DNA of 64,000 nt. Origin: Hydrangea macrophylla (Eukaryota; Streptophyta; Magnoliopsida; Cornales; Hydrangeaceae). Under the pieces are notes generated by a model, which saw nothing but the letters and a program-made list of their open reading frames with translations, was not told the DNA's origin and did no database searches. Shown here piece after piece: positions 1 to 11,205 of the stretch. Within the stretch, counting starts at the first letter, position 1, and each line of letters opens with the position of its first letter. The position numbers were made by a program, and so were the translations under genes. The DNA lies in NCBI GenBank assembly GCA_033977485.1, contig CM066983.1:62971010-63035009 (forward strand), given 5' to 3'.

Positions 1-944
1 GATTTTGTATAGGATTTGTACCTGGAGCATAGTAGGACTCTAATCCGAAGATTAGGAGCGAAAATTAAGAGGTTAGTGATATTAATTTTGAAGTTTTGAT
101 GAATTCATGTTGGGTTCAATTGTGATGCCAAAAGCATGTCTAGATAGCCTAATTTTTATATGTTTAGTAGTAATTGATAATCCATGGTGTAAAGCTATAC
201 GTAATTTATTAGCAATGTATAGTAATATGGTGTGATGTTTAAATAAGCATGTTAAGTTACCTATTTGGGTCAATGGGATTACTGGGTACAATATCACCAT
301 GAGGTAATCGATGTGGTGACAACCACGGACATTAGATGCCTATAAGACCTCACGTTTGAATATGTGGGTCATGACTAGTCGCGTGGGCTTGGAGAGTAGA
401 GTCGCAGACCAGCCGATAGTGGTGGAAAGTTGTCACACCTGTTCCAGAAATTTATGATTTTTTTAAAATGCATCATTTGAGATTTTTGAAATTATTAATG
501 TTATTAATAATTTGAATTGAGGTTGACTGTGAGTCAACGGTAAGGTGTCAGTAAGGACACGAGAACATGGCAGTTCATATTGCATGGGCATGACTAATGA
601 CATTTATATGATTTAAATGTTATTTGACTTTATCTGGTATTTGATGAATAGTAATTTTATCTGTGTTGTGGGAATTCTGGTAATCTTTGATAATGTTATA
701 TCATTTTGAGAACTGTGGTGAGAATGCGAGTGATACGTTAATTAAAAAGGTAGGTTGTGTAGAGATTCCACAGAATATAGTTTTCGGACGTTATTTTGGA
801 CCCAAACGAAACCTAGTCGGAAACTTTTGAAATTTATAGTTTTCACTCGTAAAGGTATAAACTGGACGTGTGCAAAGTTTCATGGGTTAATTAGAAGTTT
901 GAGAAACTTGCGGGGAGGTAAACGTAAACTTCTAGAAAGTTTGT

Positions 945-954
945 CTATATATAG
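945..954 (+). promoter_or_regulatory. TATA box of the solo LTR
   Basis: CTATATATAG, followed about 50 bases later by a GA-rich leader. It is the likely core promoter of the LTR and the basis for calling its orientation. Confidence 0.5.
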
Positions 955-2079
955 AAGTGGATGAGATTTCATTCTCATCCACAACTTCTAAAAATATCTA
1001 GAGAGAGAGGAGAGAGAAGGGAGATTGAGCCAACGGGCTTTGCGACGCCGATCGATGACCATTCGTCCGTCAGATTTTCTCCAGATTCAAGATTTGAACT
1101 CGTGGAGGTAAGACCTACGTTTTGATACTACTTAGGTCGTGTTTGGCCAATTTTTGTAAAAATATTAATTCTAGACTTTTGGGGAAAATCAGGTAAAACT
1201 CGTAGGAATCGCGTATAATTTGGAATCCGACGATTAATTAGCCCCCTAGACGATCCTTTAAAGTTTGAAGAGAATCGCACGAGGTATGAATTCTAGATCT
1301 ATGAAATATATGGATTTTCATGTTTTGAACATCATTTTTGATATTCTTGGATCCGGGCGAAATTCATGTATTAATTAGGCCCGTTAATTATGCACGTGAA
1401 ATTATATGAAAAGCACGTATAACTGTTTATGTGAGCATGATATGTGTCTACTTGGGTCAAAGGGGAGTTTGGTGCAAATTCATCAGGGGTAAGCTCCTCG
1501 AACCTTGAGGATTGTGATTTGATTGCGATTGTGATGGAATTGGAATTGTGGTTGTGTCTGGATTGGAGGTGGGCCCAACCAGGACACGGTAGCTGATATG
1601 GAGGAAGGCCCAACCAGTGTACGAGATGCGTGGGAGAGGTGGGCCTCCTACGGCATCGACCGGATGAATGTGTACCACTCACCCTAGAGACCATTTCTAT
1701 GTGTTTTAGATGCTTACATCATGAACTGTCATATAAGCATACATTTAGAATTGTACGCTCAGCATATAGCTGAGCAGTGGAGATGAACTCCATTGCAGGT
1801 AAGAAGAAAGACAAGAAGTAGCGTGATGAGTGAGGCTGATGAACGCCGGGGAAATTACAATTGTATATGTTTTTGTTTTAACTTCTAAAACTTGTGTAAG
1901 GATTTATAAATTGTAAAATGTTGTAATAGATCCATGGATTAGTTTCGCAGTATTGTAATCTTGTAATTGAATGCATGTGGTTATGTTTTAAATGTTGTAA
2001 TTGGCGTTGTTTGTGATTATTTGTGGATATTGAGAAACATGTGTTAGTATTATCAACACAGGGCTGCCCAGCAAGGGAG

Positions 2080-2415
2080 CAGTCGACTGGACCCTGTATC
2101 AGTCGACTGGATCCCGTGTGTTTGAGACACTGAAAGTGAATAGTAAGAGAAGCAGTCGACTGGACCCTTGATCAGTCGACTGAACCACTGTTGAATTTGG
2201 CCACTGCTTTGATTAATGGTAAAACCAGTCATCTGAGTCCATCAGTCGACTGGACCCCTTTTGAAATGTTGCATTTTGGTTCTGTTTGACACAGTCGACT
2301 GGGGACCTGGATCAGTCGACTGGGTTCCTTGATCAGTCGACTGGACCTCTGTTGAGAATTTTAGGTTTTGGTTTCTGCTCAGTTCAGTCGACTGGACCCT
2401 AGGAGCAGTCGACTG
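2080..2415. repeat. Cluster of ten CAGTCGACTG palindromes
   Basis: Ten exact 10-bp palindromes start at 2080, 2100, 2153, 2173, 2243, 2292, 2313, 2334, 2384 and 2406; a degenerate one (CAGTCATCTG) is at 2226. They occur mostly in pairs or triplets with start-to-start spacing of 20-22 bp and are usually followed by GACC or GAACC. The sequence between groups is unrelated, so this is not a simple tandem repeat. Confidence 0.9.
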
Positions 2416-3567
2416 AACCCCTATTTTCAAAAATGATTCTTTTGAATGTGTTTTCTTTTGGCCACAACTTTTTACAACTCTGATTTTAATGGATTTTAAT
2501 AATGTTTTCCGCTGCTATTGACTTTAATGGAACTGGATGAGCCTTGGTGGCGTGCCACGTGTCCTATTTCCACGCGTAGTGGGATGGGTCGTGACAAAAG
2601 TAATCACCGGATACTATAATTTCTTATAATGTGTTGTATTTAACATGTTTATTATCCATGATCACTATTAATGTTACTCACTAAGCCTATAGCTTATATA
2701 TTGTAGTGGTTAGTGAACAAGGCGATACTCCGAAAAAGTAAATGGATTTGGCGAGATCATGTGGGCAAGTGTTTCCTGTTTAAAGTCTAGAACTTGTAAA
2801 AATTGGTTATAATCGGTTTAATCTAGATTATGTTATGTAGATAACTTTGGTTTCAAGACTATGTATAATTATCGTAGTGGAACTTATGTAGTAATTATAT
2901 CAAGTCATAGTTAGTTCATGTATCAAGGTTGTAATATAAGAGTTCCGGTTATTGGTCTATTGTGTATATCCGTGTTTACAATTATATTTTGCGTGATTGT
3001 AATAGAGCGTTAGAGCTCGGAGTTTCACTCAACGAGCTTGGGATTGAGTTGATTAATCATTGTTGTTTTCTTTTAATGTTGGTTGGTACTAGCGATGGCT
3101 ATTTTTATGGTTTTGTTTATATTCCTAATGGCATGGTAAGAAGTCCTACAAGTTGTTTTGGTATTAATTGAGACTTATCTAAAGTTGTGTTCAGTTAGAA
3201 ATTGCAAATTAGGGAAAAAGCTATGGAATTCTATAGCAGGTACCTAAGACCGGTCCTTAGTACCCCTAAGCCCGGTCCATGGTACCCCTGGGTGACTTTT
3301 AAGTTTTGGTTTTCTGCAACTTTTTAATTGATGAAAGGTTACCCCCAAGGATCCTATTAACCCAAAAGAATACTACTTTTGGAAACTACCCTTTTAATTA
3401 ACTTTTAAAATAGGATTGTTGTCCAAAACTTGAAAGAGCCATTGTCAGTGTATTCTTTGTTTCAAAACTTTGTTTTAAACTTGTTTATGGAACTCTAATG
3501 ACGTGAGATGAGCCTTGGTGGTGCACCACGTGTTCTGGAATCATATGGGTGGTTTCAGGGCGTGACA

Positions 3568-4354
3568 GTACTAACTCATAACTATACTAAATTACTAACT
3601 CCTAAATAAATTCATTCATTACTTTACTTATTTTTCATATCCCTTCAAACTTGCACCGACCCTTACTTCCGGTATAAAAACAAAAAAATGAAAAATTCAA
3701 AAAACATAAAAAAAATAAAAAATTCAAAAACATTTTATCATTTACCTCGAAAAAGGTCTTTTCTGTCAAGTTAATCAATAGCTTGATGGAAAAGAAATTT
3801 GGGCACAATACTCATTACTTGCATGGTCGATCTATTCCTCTTTTCAAGGTTAAAGTCTAGGACTACACCATCAACGGTTAAAGTTCCTAAGTACACCAAT
3901 TCTCACTCAAATCACTTTTCCAAAACTTACTACTCTTTTAAAGGTTAAATCCTAGGACTCCACCGTACAGTTTAAAGTTCCTAGCTACACCGACTTTTAC
4001 TCAAAACACTACTTCATACTCGCATGGTCTAAATCGACCAACTTTTCAAATCACTTGCATACACTCACACATATACAAAGCACAGAACTATGTACAGCTT
4101 GATTCTCGACTTGAGTTATGTATGAAACCCTTCACTTAGGTGTGGTGGTAATCTTTCATTTTTTGATTTCTTGTAAATATCTTATCGTCTATTTCTTTAC
4201 TTATGCCTCATTAATATAAAAATCACTAGAACCAAAAATCGTGTTTTCACAGATGTTCGAAGGTGCCTAATACATTCCCTCTACATAACCAAGTTCTTGA
4301 GCCCATCTCAAAATCTCTGGTTTTCACATGGCTATTCAGTGTCATCACTTTTAA
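3568..4354. other. AT-rich stretch with a diverged tandem duplication; no gene seen
   Basis: I see no coding region. Within 3840-4020 a unit of roughly 95 bp is present twice in diverged form: each has a GGTTAAA block, CTAGGACT(A/C)CACC, AAAGTTCCTA and a CTACACC/TACACC block. Positions 3680-3735 are an A-rich low-complexity run. It may belong to the pol of the decayed chromovirus that follows, but no motif supports this. Confidence 0.4.
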
Positions 4355-4857
4355 AGTGCCCACTTTTCTCAAAAAATTCAAAAGAGTTATATTGATAAAC
4401 ATAGAAAGGACATAGATTTCAATATCGGAGATCACGCACTCCTGAAAGTTTTTCCAATTCGAGGTGTCGTACATTTTGGACAAAAGAGAGGGAAGTTATC
4501 TCGTCGGTTCATCGGACCATTTGAGATATTGAAATGCATCTAAAAAGTAGCATATTGACTCGCATTGCCACCAAAAATGTCTGGAGTACACAACGTTTTT
4601 CATATTAGCATGTTGAGTGAATACAAAGGTGAACCTTCGTATGCTATTGATTCAATAACATTGAGGTCCACGAGAATGTCACTTATAAGGAGAGACCCAT
4701 ACGAATTTTGGATCAAAGAATGAAGAAGTTGCAGAACAAGGACATTTTCTTAGTGAAAGTTCATTGGAAGTACTATGACGAGAATGATGCATCCTGGGAA
4801 TTAGAATTAGAAATGAGAATTAAGTACCCAGAATTGTTTCAAGATTCGTCAACTTAG
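4355..4857 (+). pseudogene. Chromovirus integrase C-terminus and chromodomain (Ty3/gypsy), broken
   Basis: Translation in shifting frames shows the hallmarks of the end of a plant chromovirus Pol. First comes DKHRKDIDFNIGDHALLKV (about 4385-4445), then the GPFEIL block near 4515. Next is LPPKMSGVHNVFHISMLSEY (about 4565-4625) and finally the chromodomain core VKVHWKYYDENDASWELE (about 4755-4810), ending at TAG 4855-4857. There is a frameshift and a TAA near 4540, and an in-frame TGA just before the LPPK block. In the family this region tethers the integration complex to chromatin. Everything upstream (gag to the integrase core) is missing or unrecognisable. Dead remnant. Confidence 0.85.
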
Positions 4858-4891
4858 ATTTCGGGACAAAATCTCTATTAAAACTGGTGAG

Positions 4892-6197
4892 TGTAGCAAC
4901 CTGTAATTTTTGATTCAATATTTTAAATAAAAATACCAAGTTTTGTATTACTATAGTGTTTTATATACCCGAAGATCGTATTATATTAATCATAAATAAA
5001 TACTAATTAATTTATTATTCACAATTTTTGTAATTTAATTACGTAACCACTGTTATTTTATGTGCGACACAAATGGCGCAAATATACCTGACTATCAACA
5101 ACTTTCGAGCGACAACACGTAAGACTACGGCACAAAAAAATCCTTCAGTTTTGGGAATAGTCACTATTTAAATATAATTTAATGTTCTTTGCCATTAAGG
5201 TTCCAAATGATTCTATTTTGGATATTTTCTTAAAAACTAATTAGCCAAACAAGGCTTAAAATATATATGCAGTGTGCTTATGTATGTGTTGTATGTGTGT
5301 GTGTGTGTATGTGTGTGTGTGTATGTGTGTATGGTGAATGATTGAAGGGAACTTGGTCCCCAAACTAGCAAAACATTGTATATATGTATACCTACACACA
5401 CTCATACTCTTTATACTCTCCCTCACCACACAAAATAGAAAATACAGAGAGAGGAAGAGAAATACAGAGAGAGAGAGAGAGAGAGCAACTAGATTTTGAT
5501 CATCATAGTTAGGAGCTCGGGTCTTTTAGTTTTCTCAGGAGTTCTCTACCCATCTGCAAATTCAACTTTGCGAGTATTTTAAACTCACTCCCAGTGTATT
5601 TCAGTGTCTTAATAATATAATAGAGGCTGTGTAGGGGTGTGTGTGTGTCTGTATATATATAATATAGATATATAGCCATGGAAGCTCGAAAAATAACGAT
5701 ACCGAAAATGTTAACCAAAATGCGTTATGTGAATGAAAAATGAATGATTAGGACCTGACACCTATAGAGGCTAGGTTTCAAGTTCGAAAAGATAAAAAAT
5801 AACAATCGTGACGAATGTTCAATTTTAAGTTTCGCCGAATTATGATTTTTCTAAAATTTGTTAACCAAAATGCGTTATGTGAATGAAAAATGAATGATTA
5901 GGACCTGACACCTATAGAGGCTAGGTTTCAAGTTCGGAAAGATAAAAAATAACAATCGTGCCGAATGTTCAATTTTAAGTTTCGCCGAATTATGATTTTT
6001 CTAATATTTGTAGAGCTACGGTTAAATTCGAGTTTCAAAACTTCTATATTTGTAATCTACACAAGAAAATCAAGAGAATGGTATATCATAGGACTAATTT
6101 GGATTAGGTCAGAAAATCTCAAAATTTTACAGTGACCCAGTAGCTGGAGGTTGAAAATGACCTCCAGGAGCGCTTGAGACCACCAAAGCGTGGTTGC
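4892..6197 (+). mobile_element. Partial 3' LTR of the chromovirus, cut by the Athila element
   Basis: Thirty-five bases after the chromodomain stop the sequence reads TGTAGCAACCTG, the usual place and form for a chromovirus 3' LTR start. It runs to 6197, where the Athila-like LTR begins; the rest would lie beyond the window. It contains a (TG)n tract near 5290-5330, a (GA)n tract near 5457-5485 and a 150-bp tandem duplication (5709-6008). No coding region is seen. Confidence 0.55.
5709..6008. repeat. Two tandem copies of a 150-bp unit
   Basis: The units 5709-5858 and 5859-6008 begin TGTTAACCAAAATGCG and are nearly identical; I see only a handful of differences. This is a recent local duplication inside the old LTR. 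Confidence 0.9.
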
Positions 6198-6595
6198 TGA
6201 CAAACACTGAATATTGCACATTCATGTGCCAATATAATAGACATAGTGCTCATTTAATCCCCCAAACCTCTAGTTTTACCTGCAATTTTAAATTAACATA
6301 ATTTAATGATGATGCCACTCAATTGTGTGTAATTATGTGCTTTTACATATTTTATATGTTTAGGTGAAAATAAAATGAAACGATGCAATAAAGGGAAGGA
6401 AAGAAGTAGCAATAATATCATAGTATATCCCATATGTTAGTCAAAATACGAATAGTAACAAACAGTAAAATTTTCTGTAAACTAGAAAGAATCCAAAAAA
6501 AAAAAAGAAAGAAAGAAAGAAAGAAAGAAAAAATGTTTGACAAAGTTGTCACTTGACAACGATATATTAGTTATGTAAGAGTATTTGTTTCCTTT

Positions 6596-6630
6596 CTTCT
6601 TCTTCTTCTTCTTCTTCTTCTTCTTCTTCT

Positions 6631-6674
<44 letters not shown>
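6596..6674. repeat. (CTT)n then (CT)n microsatellite in the Athila 5' LTR
   Basis: About 13 CTT units are followed by about 20 CT units. In the 3' LTR (35735-35790) the same place has only a (TC)n tract with no CTT array, so the CTT block expanded, or was lost, after insertion. A GAAA-type repeat lies just upstream in both copies. Confidence 0.9.
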
Positions 6675-6675
<1 letters not shown>

Positions 6676-7085
6676 TTTCAGCACAATTCAAAGGCTATCT
6701 GAGAGAGGAGGAAAAATGGGACGAGGATTGAATAAAAAAAATGGCAAACTCTGTTCAGAATGACGAATACAGTGACGAATTCGCATCAGAATCTCGTCTA
6801 TAAATTGAGGGAGCCAATGAGAGAAACACAACCATCATCAGATCACAACACAGAGAAATTATATAGCACACCATCGTAGAGAGAATAGTTTAGGGAGCTT
6901 ATCATGTGAGCACTTCATAGTGTCCCTAAAAGTAGGAAACTATAGTTTTTTTTGCATTTTCTAGTTCTAGTAGTTGTAAAATTTTACTTTTATGTAATTG
7001 ATGATTTCATGTTCCAAAAAAATGTAACAAAACTTTGTGTACTGTATTTCTCAAATTATAATATTTGTTTTCTTGTACAACCTTT

Positions 7086-7558
7086 TGTTAGGAAATTATA
7101 TTTCCTAATAAGAGTGGGCAACATATTAATATCAATTATATTATAAGGCTATTAATTAAATGGGCTTATATTATGTGGTCTAATTGTAGGAAGCCCATGG
7201 ACTTCTACTGAGTATGGGTTTAATGAGTGGATACCAAATACTGATCCTGTTAGGAATAATGGGAACCCTAACATATCAGTATATAAAGACTTATAGGTTA
7301 TAGTCCCCAATATGTCAAATCATTATACTACTTCCTCCTCCATCCCATCAAGAGAAGGAACCCATTACAGATCTAAGGAGATTTGACTGAGGAAGACATA
7401 ACTGATCATCATCGTTTTCCTAAGGTTTGCTAATTGCTACAATGGATACAGGTATGTATTCCAATATATTATACCCTTAATAATCCGACATGATTTGATC
7501 CTAGGGCTGTGGTTTTACTACTCTAGGGTTCTACAGTTTTAATAGATCAGATCCAACA
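7086..7558 (+). repeat. Copia 5' LTR
   Basis: It starts TGTTAGGAAATT and ends CAGATCCAACA. A TATA box (TATATAAAG) is at 7280-7288, so transcription should begin near 7310. An ATG at 7442-7444 lies in the transcribed part and is followed ten bases into the ORF by a good splice donor (CAG/GTATGT, GT at 7452). Confidence 0.95.
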
Positions 7559-8588
7559 AGTGGTATCAGAGCACGTTATCGTGTTGATTATTAGAGATTT
7601 TATATGCAAGATTTTGATTCGGCTTATTCATGTTTCGGTTATTAGTGTTGCTGATTCATAATATGTTTTCTTTGGATGACACTTTATTCGGTAATATTAT
7701 TAAACTATTATGATGGCACTTGATTCGATTTTGAACGGTAAGGTCACAAAATTGTGTTGATATATTAGTTGAGTCTGTTATGGCATCATGTGCCTTCCCA
7801 ACAATTTTCCACGTGTTCATCATGGCTGCATCATGATATTCATCTTGCTATCACCTGAAGGCATATAGTATCATAGATTCATGACATATTAGCAAATTGA
7901 TGGACATCATACATTCTGCGGTGCAATATATTTAGGCATTACATATTATTTTTATTCATGATGAGATTTTAATTCATCAAGTTTTCTATAGCACTTTAGA
8001 ATTTTGAATTCACACGCGATATGAAATATTGGTTAATTCATAGCATGAATTAAGTTTTATGGTAGCTTAAGATTTTGGGGTCTATTTTAAACTCCAATAC
8101 AATATGTCTGATATTTTTAAATAAATAAATTGAAATAATATGTTGCCAAAGTAACCTCTGTTGTGTAAATTTATTTATTTTAAAATATTAAGATGGTATA
8201 TCTGTTGTTTCATGCGATTAACAATCGGCCCAAAGGAAGATTTTTAATTGGCTGAATGACGGGTGTACATGTGGTGGTAAATATGTGACAATTATTAAGC
8301 TAATTATCCATGTGGGCAGTGAGTCGGCCCAAAGGAAGGCCACTGTCTGACAGGACTTATTGTCAATATTTGATCACTACACGGAGAGTACCACTTACAG
8401 TTGATATTTCTGTCCAAAGACTAAATGTCAATGTTGTCCTAGGTATCCTGTGATGGGCCCACCATCAAGTAAATTATTTAATGTGTCATGCATGCATATA
8501 TATATATAAAGTATTCATAATACGTTTATGACATGACATGTTATTAATTATGAGCATATTATTTTATTTTATTTTGTTCTCTATTCAG
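7442..8588 (+). promoter_or_regulatory. Predicted gag start codon in the LTR plus 1137-nt intron
   Basis: The ATG at 7442 is followed by nine more coding bases and a donor at 7452-7453 (CAG/GTATGT). The next strong acceptor, a T-rich tract ending CTATTCAG, ends at 8588. Splicing 7451 to 8589 keeps one open frame that enters the gag frame (in phase with the ATG at 8636) with no stop. The predicted intron 7452-8588 removes the rest of the 5' LTR and the primer-binding site. The donor and ATG are also preserved in the 3' LTR (near 12522). This is inferred from sequence only. Confidence 0.6.
7561..7572 (+). promoter_or_regulatory. Copia primer-binding site (initiator tRNA-Met type)
   Basis: TGGTATCAGAGC, two bases after the LTR, is complementary to the 3' end of plant initiator tRNA-Met, the usual copia primer. 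Confidence 0.95.
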
Positions 8589-9190
8589 TTTCTGCTACAG
8601 CTACAAATGTTTCTGCTCAAATTAGTGCTATCCCAATGCTGAATGGGGGAAACTTTAAGGTCTGGAAAGAGAACGTAGAAATTGTTCTCGGATGTATGGA
8701 TTTGGACTTTGCGCTAAGGACCGAACGACCCACTTCGACTACGGAAAACCCGAATGAGGGTAAAATTGAGAAGTGGGATCGCTCGAATCGCATGAGTCTG
8801 ATGATTATGAAACGTTCCATTCCGGAAGCGTTTCGAGGCTCGATCACTGAGAGCACAAATGCTAAGAAGTTCCTCTCTGAATTAAAACTATCTTTTGCTA
8901 AAAATGAAAAGTCGGAAACGAGTACCGTTTTGGGTACTCTGATTTCCACGAGGTATAAAGGAAAGGGGAACATAAGGGAGTACATTATGGAAATGTCTCA
9001 TCTCTGTGGGAAACTCAAGGCACTAAAGTTAGAGCTGTCTGAGGACTTGCTCGTGCATTTGGTTCTCATATCTCTTCCTGCACAATTCAGTCAATTTAAA
9101 GTAAGTTATAACACCAAAAGGACAAATGGACTCTTAATGAGCTCATATCTCACTGTGTGCAAGAAGAGGAAAGAATCTAGTGAGACAAGA
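8589..9190 (+). pseudogene. Copia gag (capsid region), frameshifted
   Basis: From the predicted acceptor at 8589 the frame is open through an in-frame ATG at 8636 for about 170 codons. The opening motif LNGGNFKVWKENVEIVLG and the later LKLSFAKNEK and YIMEMSHLCGKLKAL segments are typical of copia UBN2-type Gag, which forms the virus-like particle. Near 9112 the frame must shift by one base to follow the family pattern (WTLNELISHCVQEEERI). In that corrected frame two adjacent stops (TAG, TGA) occur at about 9178-9183. Gag then continues into the zinc knuckle of the next entry. Nonfunctional as it stands. Confidence 0.85.
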
Positions 9191-11131
9191 CTGAAAGTGC
9201 TCACTTAGCATCAACCTCTCAGAATAATAAAAGGAAGAGAGCTAAGGATGCTGCAGATGTGACACCTCAGCAGAAGGAACTAAAGAAGCAAAATGAGGAA
9301 TTCCTTTGCTATTTTTGCAAGAAGAGAGGCCACATGAAGAGAGACTGTCCCAAATACGCTGCTTGGCGTGCAAAGAAGGGTAAGCTTCTCGTTCTGGTTT
9401 GTTCTGAAGTTAATTTAGCTTCTGTACCTAAAGATACTTGGTGGGTAGATTCTGGTGCTACTACTCACATAAGTATGTCTATGCAGGGTTGCCTGTGGAG
9501 CCGGTCGCCAACTGATGCTGAAAGATTCATCCTTGTGGGCGATGGCAAGAAAGTTCTAGTGGAAGCTTCAGGAAATTTTAGATTATTATTAAAGACTGGT
9601 GTTTATTTGGATTTGATTATGACTTTTGTTGCACCGTCTTTTAGACGGAATTTAGTTTCTATTTTTAATTTGGACAAATCTGGTTGTGCTTGTTCTTTTG
9701 GAAATAATAAAGTTAGTCTATTTCAAGATTCAAAACTTATTGGTACCGGTTCTTTGATTGATAATCTTTATATGCTAAACACTGTTATTTCCTATAATGA
9801 AATTCTGCATACTTATTCACGAGGTACAAAGTGAAAATTAAGTATGAATTCTGCCACCTTATGGCACAAGCGATTAGGCCATATCTCTAAACAGAGAATT
9901 GAGAAACTTGTGCGTGAAGGAATTCTTGGCCCCTTAGATTTGGCAGACTTTCAAGTCTGCATTGAGTGCATTAAGGGGAAACAGACAAACATAAAGAAAT
10001 TAGGTGCCAACAGGTGTACAGATGTCTTAGAACTCATTCACACTGATATATGTGGTCCATTCCCTACAGCCTCTTGGAATGGACAATAATATTTCATTAC
10101 TTTCATAGACGACTACTCAAGATATGGGTACCTATATTTAATACATGAGAAGTCACAGTCCCTGGATGTTTTCAAGTCATTTAAAGTCGAAGTTGAACTT
10201 CAGCTTGGCAAGAAAATTAAGGCTGTCAAATCTGACCGTGGTGGTGAGTACTATGGTAGATATGACGAATCAGGTGAACAACGTCCAGGATCCTTTGCTA
10301 AATTCCTAGAGGAATGCGGTATCGTCCCTTAATACACAATGCCAGGCAAACCTAGCATGAATGGTGTAGCTGAGAGGCGAAACAAAACGCTTAAAGACAT
10401 GGTAAGAAGTATGATCAGTCATTCTTCTTTACCAGAATCACTCTGGGGAGAAGCTCTGAAGACTGCAGCATACATACTCAACAGGCTACCAAGTAAAGTA
10501 GTAACCAAAACCCCTTATGAATTATGGACTGGAAAGAAGCCTAGCATTAGGTATTTACATATTTGGGGTTGTCCAGCTGAGGTACGGCCTTATAGGCCAC
10601 ATGAAAAGAAATTGGACTCAAGAATAGTCAGTTGCTACTTTATTGGATACACTGAACGCTCTCGAGGCTTTAAGTTTTATGATCCCACTGCTAGGACATT
10701 TTTTGAAATGGGAAATGCAAGATTTCTTGAGGAAGTTGAGTTTGTGGGGGGAGATAAGGTTAGAGACATTGATTTTGAAGAGGAATTTATTCCTCGTCAT
10801 GTTGCTATTGACAATGTTCAGGTTCATATTCCTAAAATTGTTCAAGATGCACATCCAGATATTCAAGACAATGTACAAGAGCTCCCCGTGCAAAATGAAG
10901 AAATTATACCTGAAGTGCAAACTCAACAACCTCAAGAGGAGATGCCATTAAGAAGATCCACTAGGGAAAGGAGAAATGCAATTTCGGATGATTATATTGT
11001 ATTCTTCCAAGAACATGAGTTTGACATAGGGATAGTGGAAGATGATCAATCAACTTTCACCAAGGCAAACAAAGTTCCATCAATGGTCTCAAGCAGGCTT
11101 CCCGTCAATGGTATCACAAGTTCCATCAAGT
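9190..11131 (+). pseudogene. Copia gag zinc knuckle, protease and integrase, three stops
   Basis: One reading frame runs from about 9190 to 11131 and is broken by TGA (9832), TAA (10087) and TAA (10330). Order: CCHC zinc knuckle CYFCKKRGHMKRDC (9307-9348); aspartic protease DSGATTHIS (9448); integrase zinc domain with H..H and C..C (about 9862-9985). The integrase core then shows its acidic residues in HTDICGPF (about 10036), KSDRGGEYYG (about 10225) and [12 protein letters not shown] (about 10360). After the core comes the GKKP/FIGY region (10530-10660) and an acidic linker. The frame ends at 11131 because of a deletion junction in RT. Confidence 0.9.
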
Positions 11132-11205
11132 AATCACCTCGTATGGTTTTGAGACGAATATGGTTGATGACTGTGTATATCACAAGTTCAATGGGAGTAT
11201 TGGGT
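11090..11205 (+). pseudogene. Copia RT scrap between two deletions
   Basis: Only about 35 codons of RT remain, read as [11 protein letters not shown] and YGFETNMVDDCVYHKF. The N-terminal half of RT is missing before this scrap. The part with the catalytic YVDD box is missing after it: the sequence jumps directly to the VLGRYLGNPQMDHWKA segment at the RNase H border. RT activity is therefore impossible. Confidence 0.85.

Larger units (their letters stand above)
431..2596 (+). mobile_element. Solo LTR, 2166 bp, TSD AAAGT
   Basis: It begins TGTCACACCTG and ends GGGTCGTGACA (TG...CA) and is flanked by the 5-bp direct repeat AAAGT (426-430 and 2597-2601). There is no primer-binding site, polypurine tract or internal coding region, so this is a solo LTR left by LTR-LTR recombination. 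A TATA-like CTATATATAG lies at 945-954, which sets the + orientation. The 3' half carries a cluster of CAGTCGACTG palindromes (2080-2415). A segment near 800-930 resembles, in inverse orientation, the fragment at 36672-37206. It is probably a Ty3/gypsy LTR (chromovirus-like end), but the lineage is inferred. Confidence 0.85.
1..3567 (+). mobile_element. Right part of an LTR (start lies off the window), split by a solo LTR
   Basis: Non-coding sequence that ends in GGGCGTGACA at 3567. Its last 70 bases (a GATGAGCCTTGGTGG block, then a CCACGTGT block, then CGTGACA) resemble the end of the solo LTR nested at 431-2596, so the two belong to related LTR families. The segments 1-430 and 2602-3567 become one continuous stretch once the solo LTR and one copy of its target duplication are removed. 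No matching LTR start (TG) lies in 1-430, so the left end is probably upstream of the window. No coding region or primer site is seen here. It could instead be the 3' LTR of a larger element; this cannot be decided from the window. Confidence 0.5.

Noticed and set aside
1371..1694. Minus-strand ORF of 107 codons in the solo LTR
   Set aside because: Lies antisense inside an LTR, with no family resemblance.
2080..2415. Regularly recurring CAGTCGACTG considered as a CRISPR-like array
   Set aside because: The repeats are 10 bp, spacing between groups is irregular, and the host is a plant genome.
6482..6691. Arg/Glu/Lys-rich ORFs here and at 35597-35803, 39454-39813 and 39557-39787
   Set aside because: Translations of CT/GA and CTT microsatellites.
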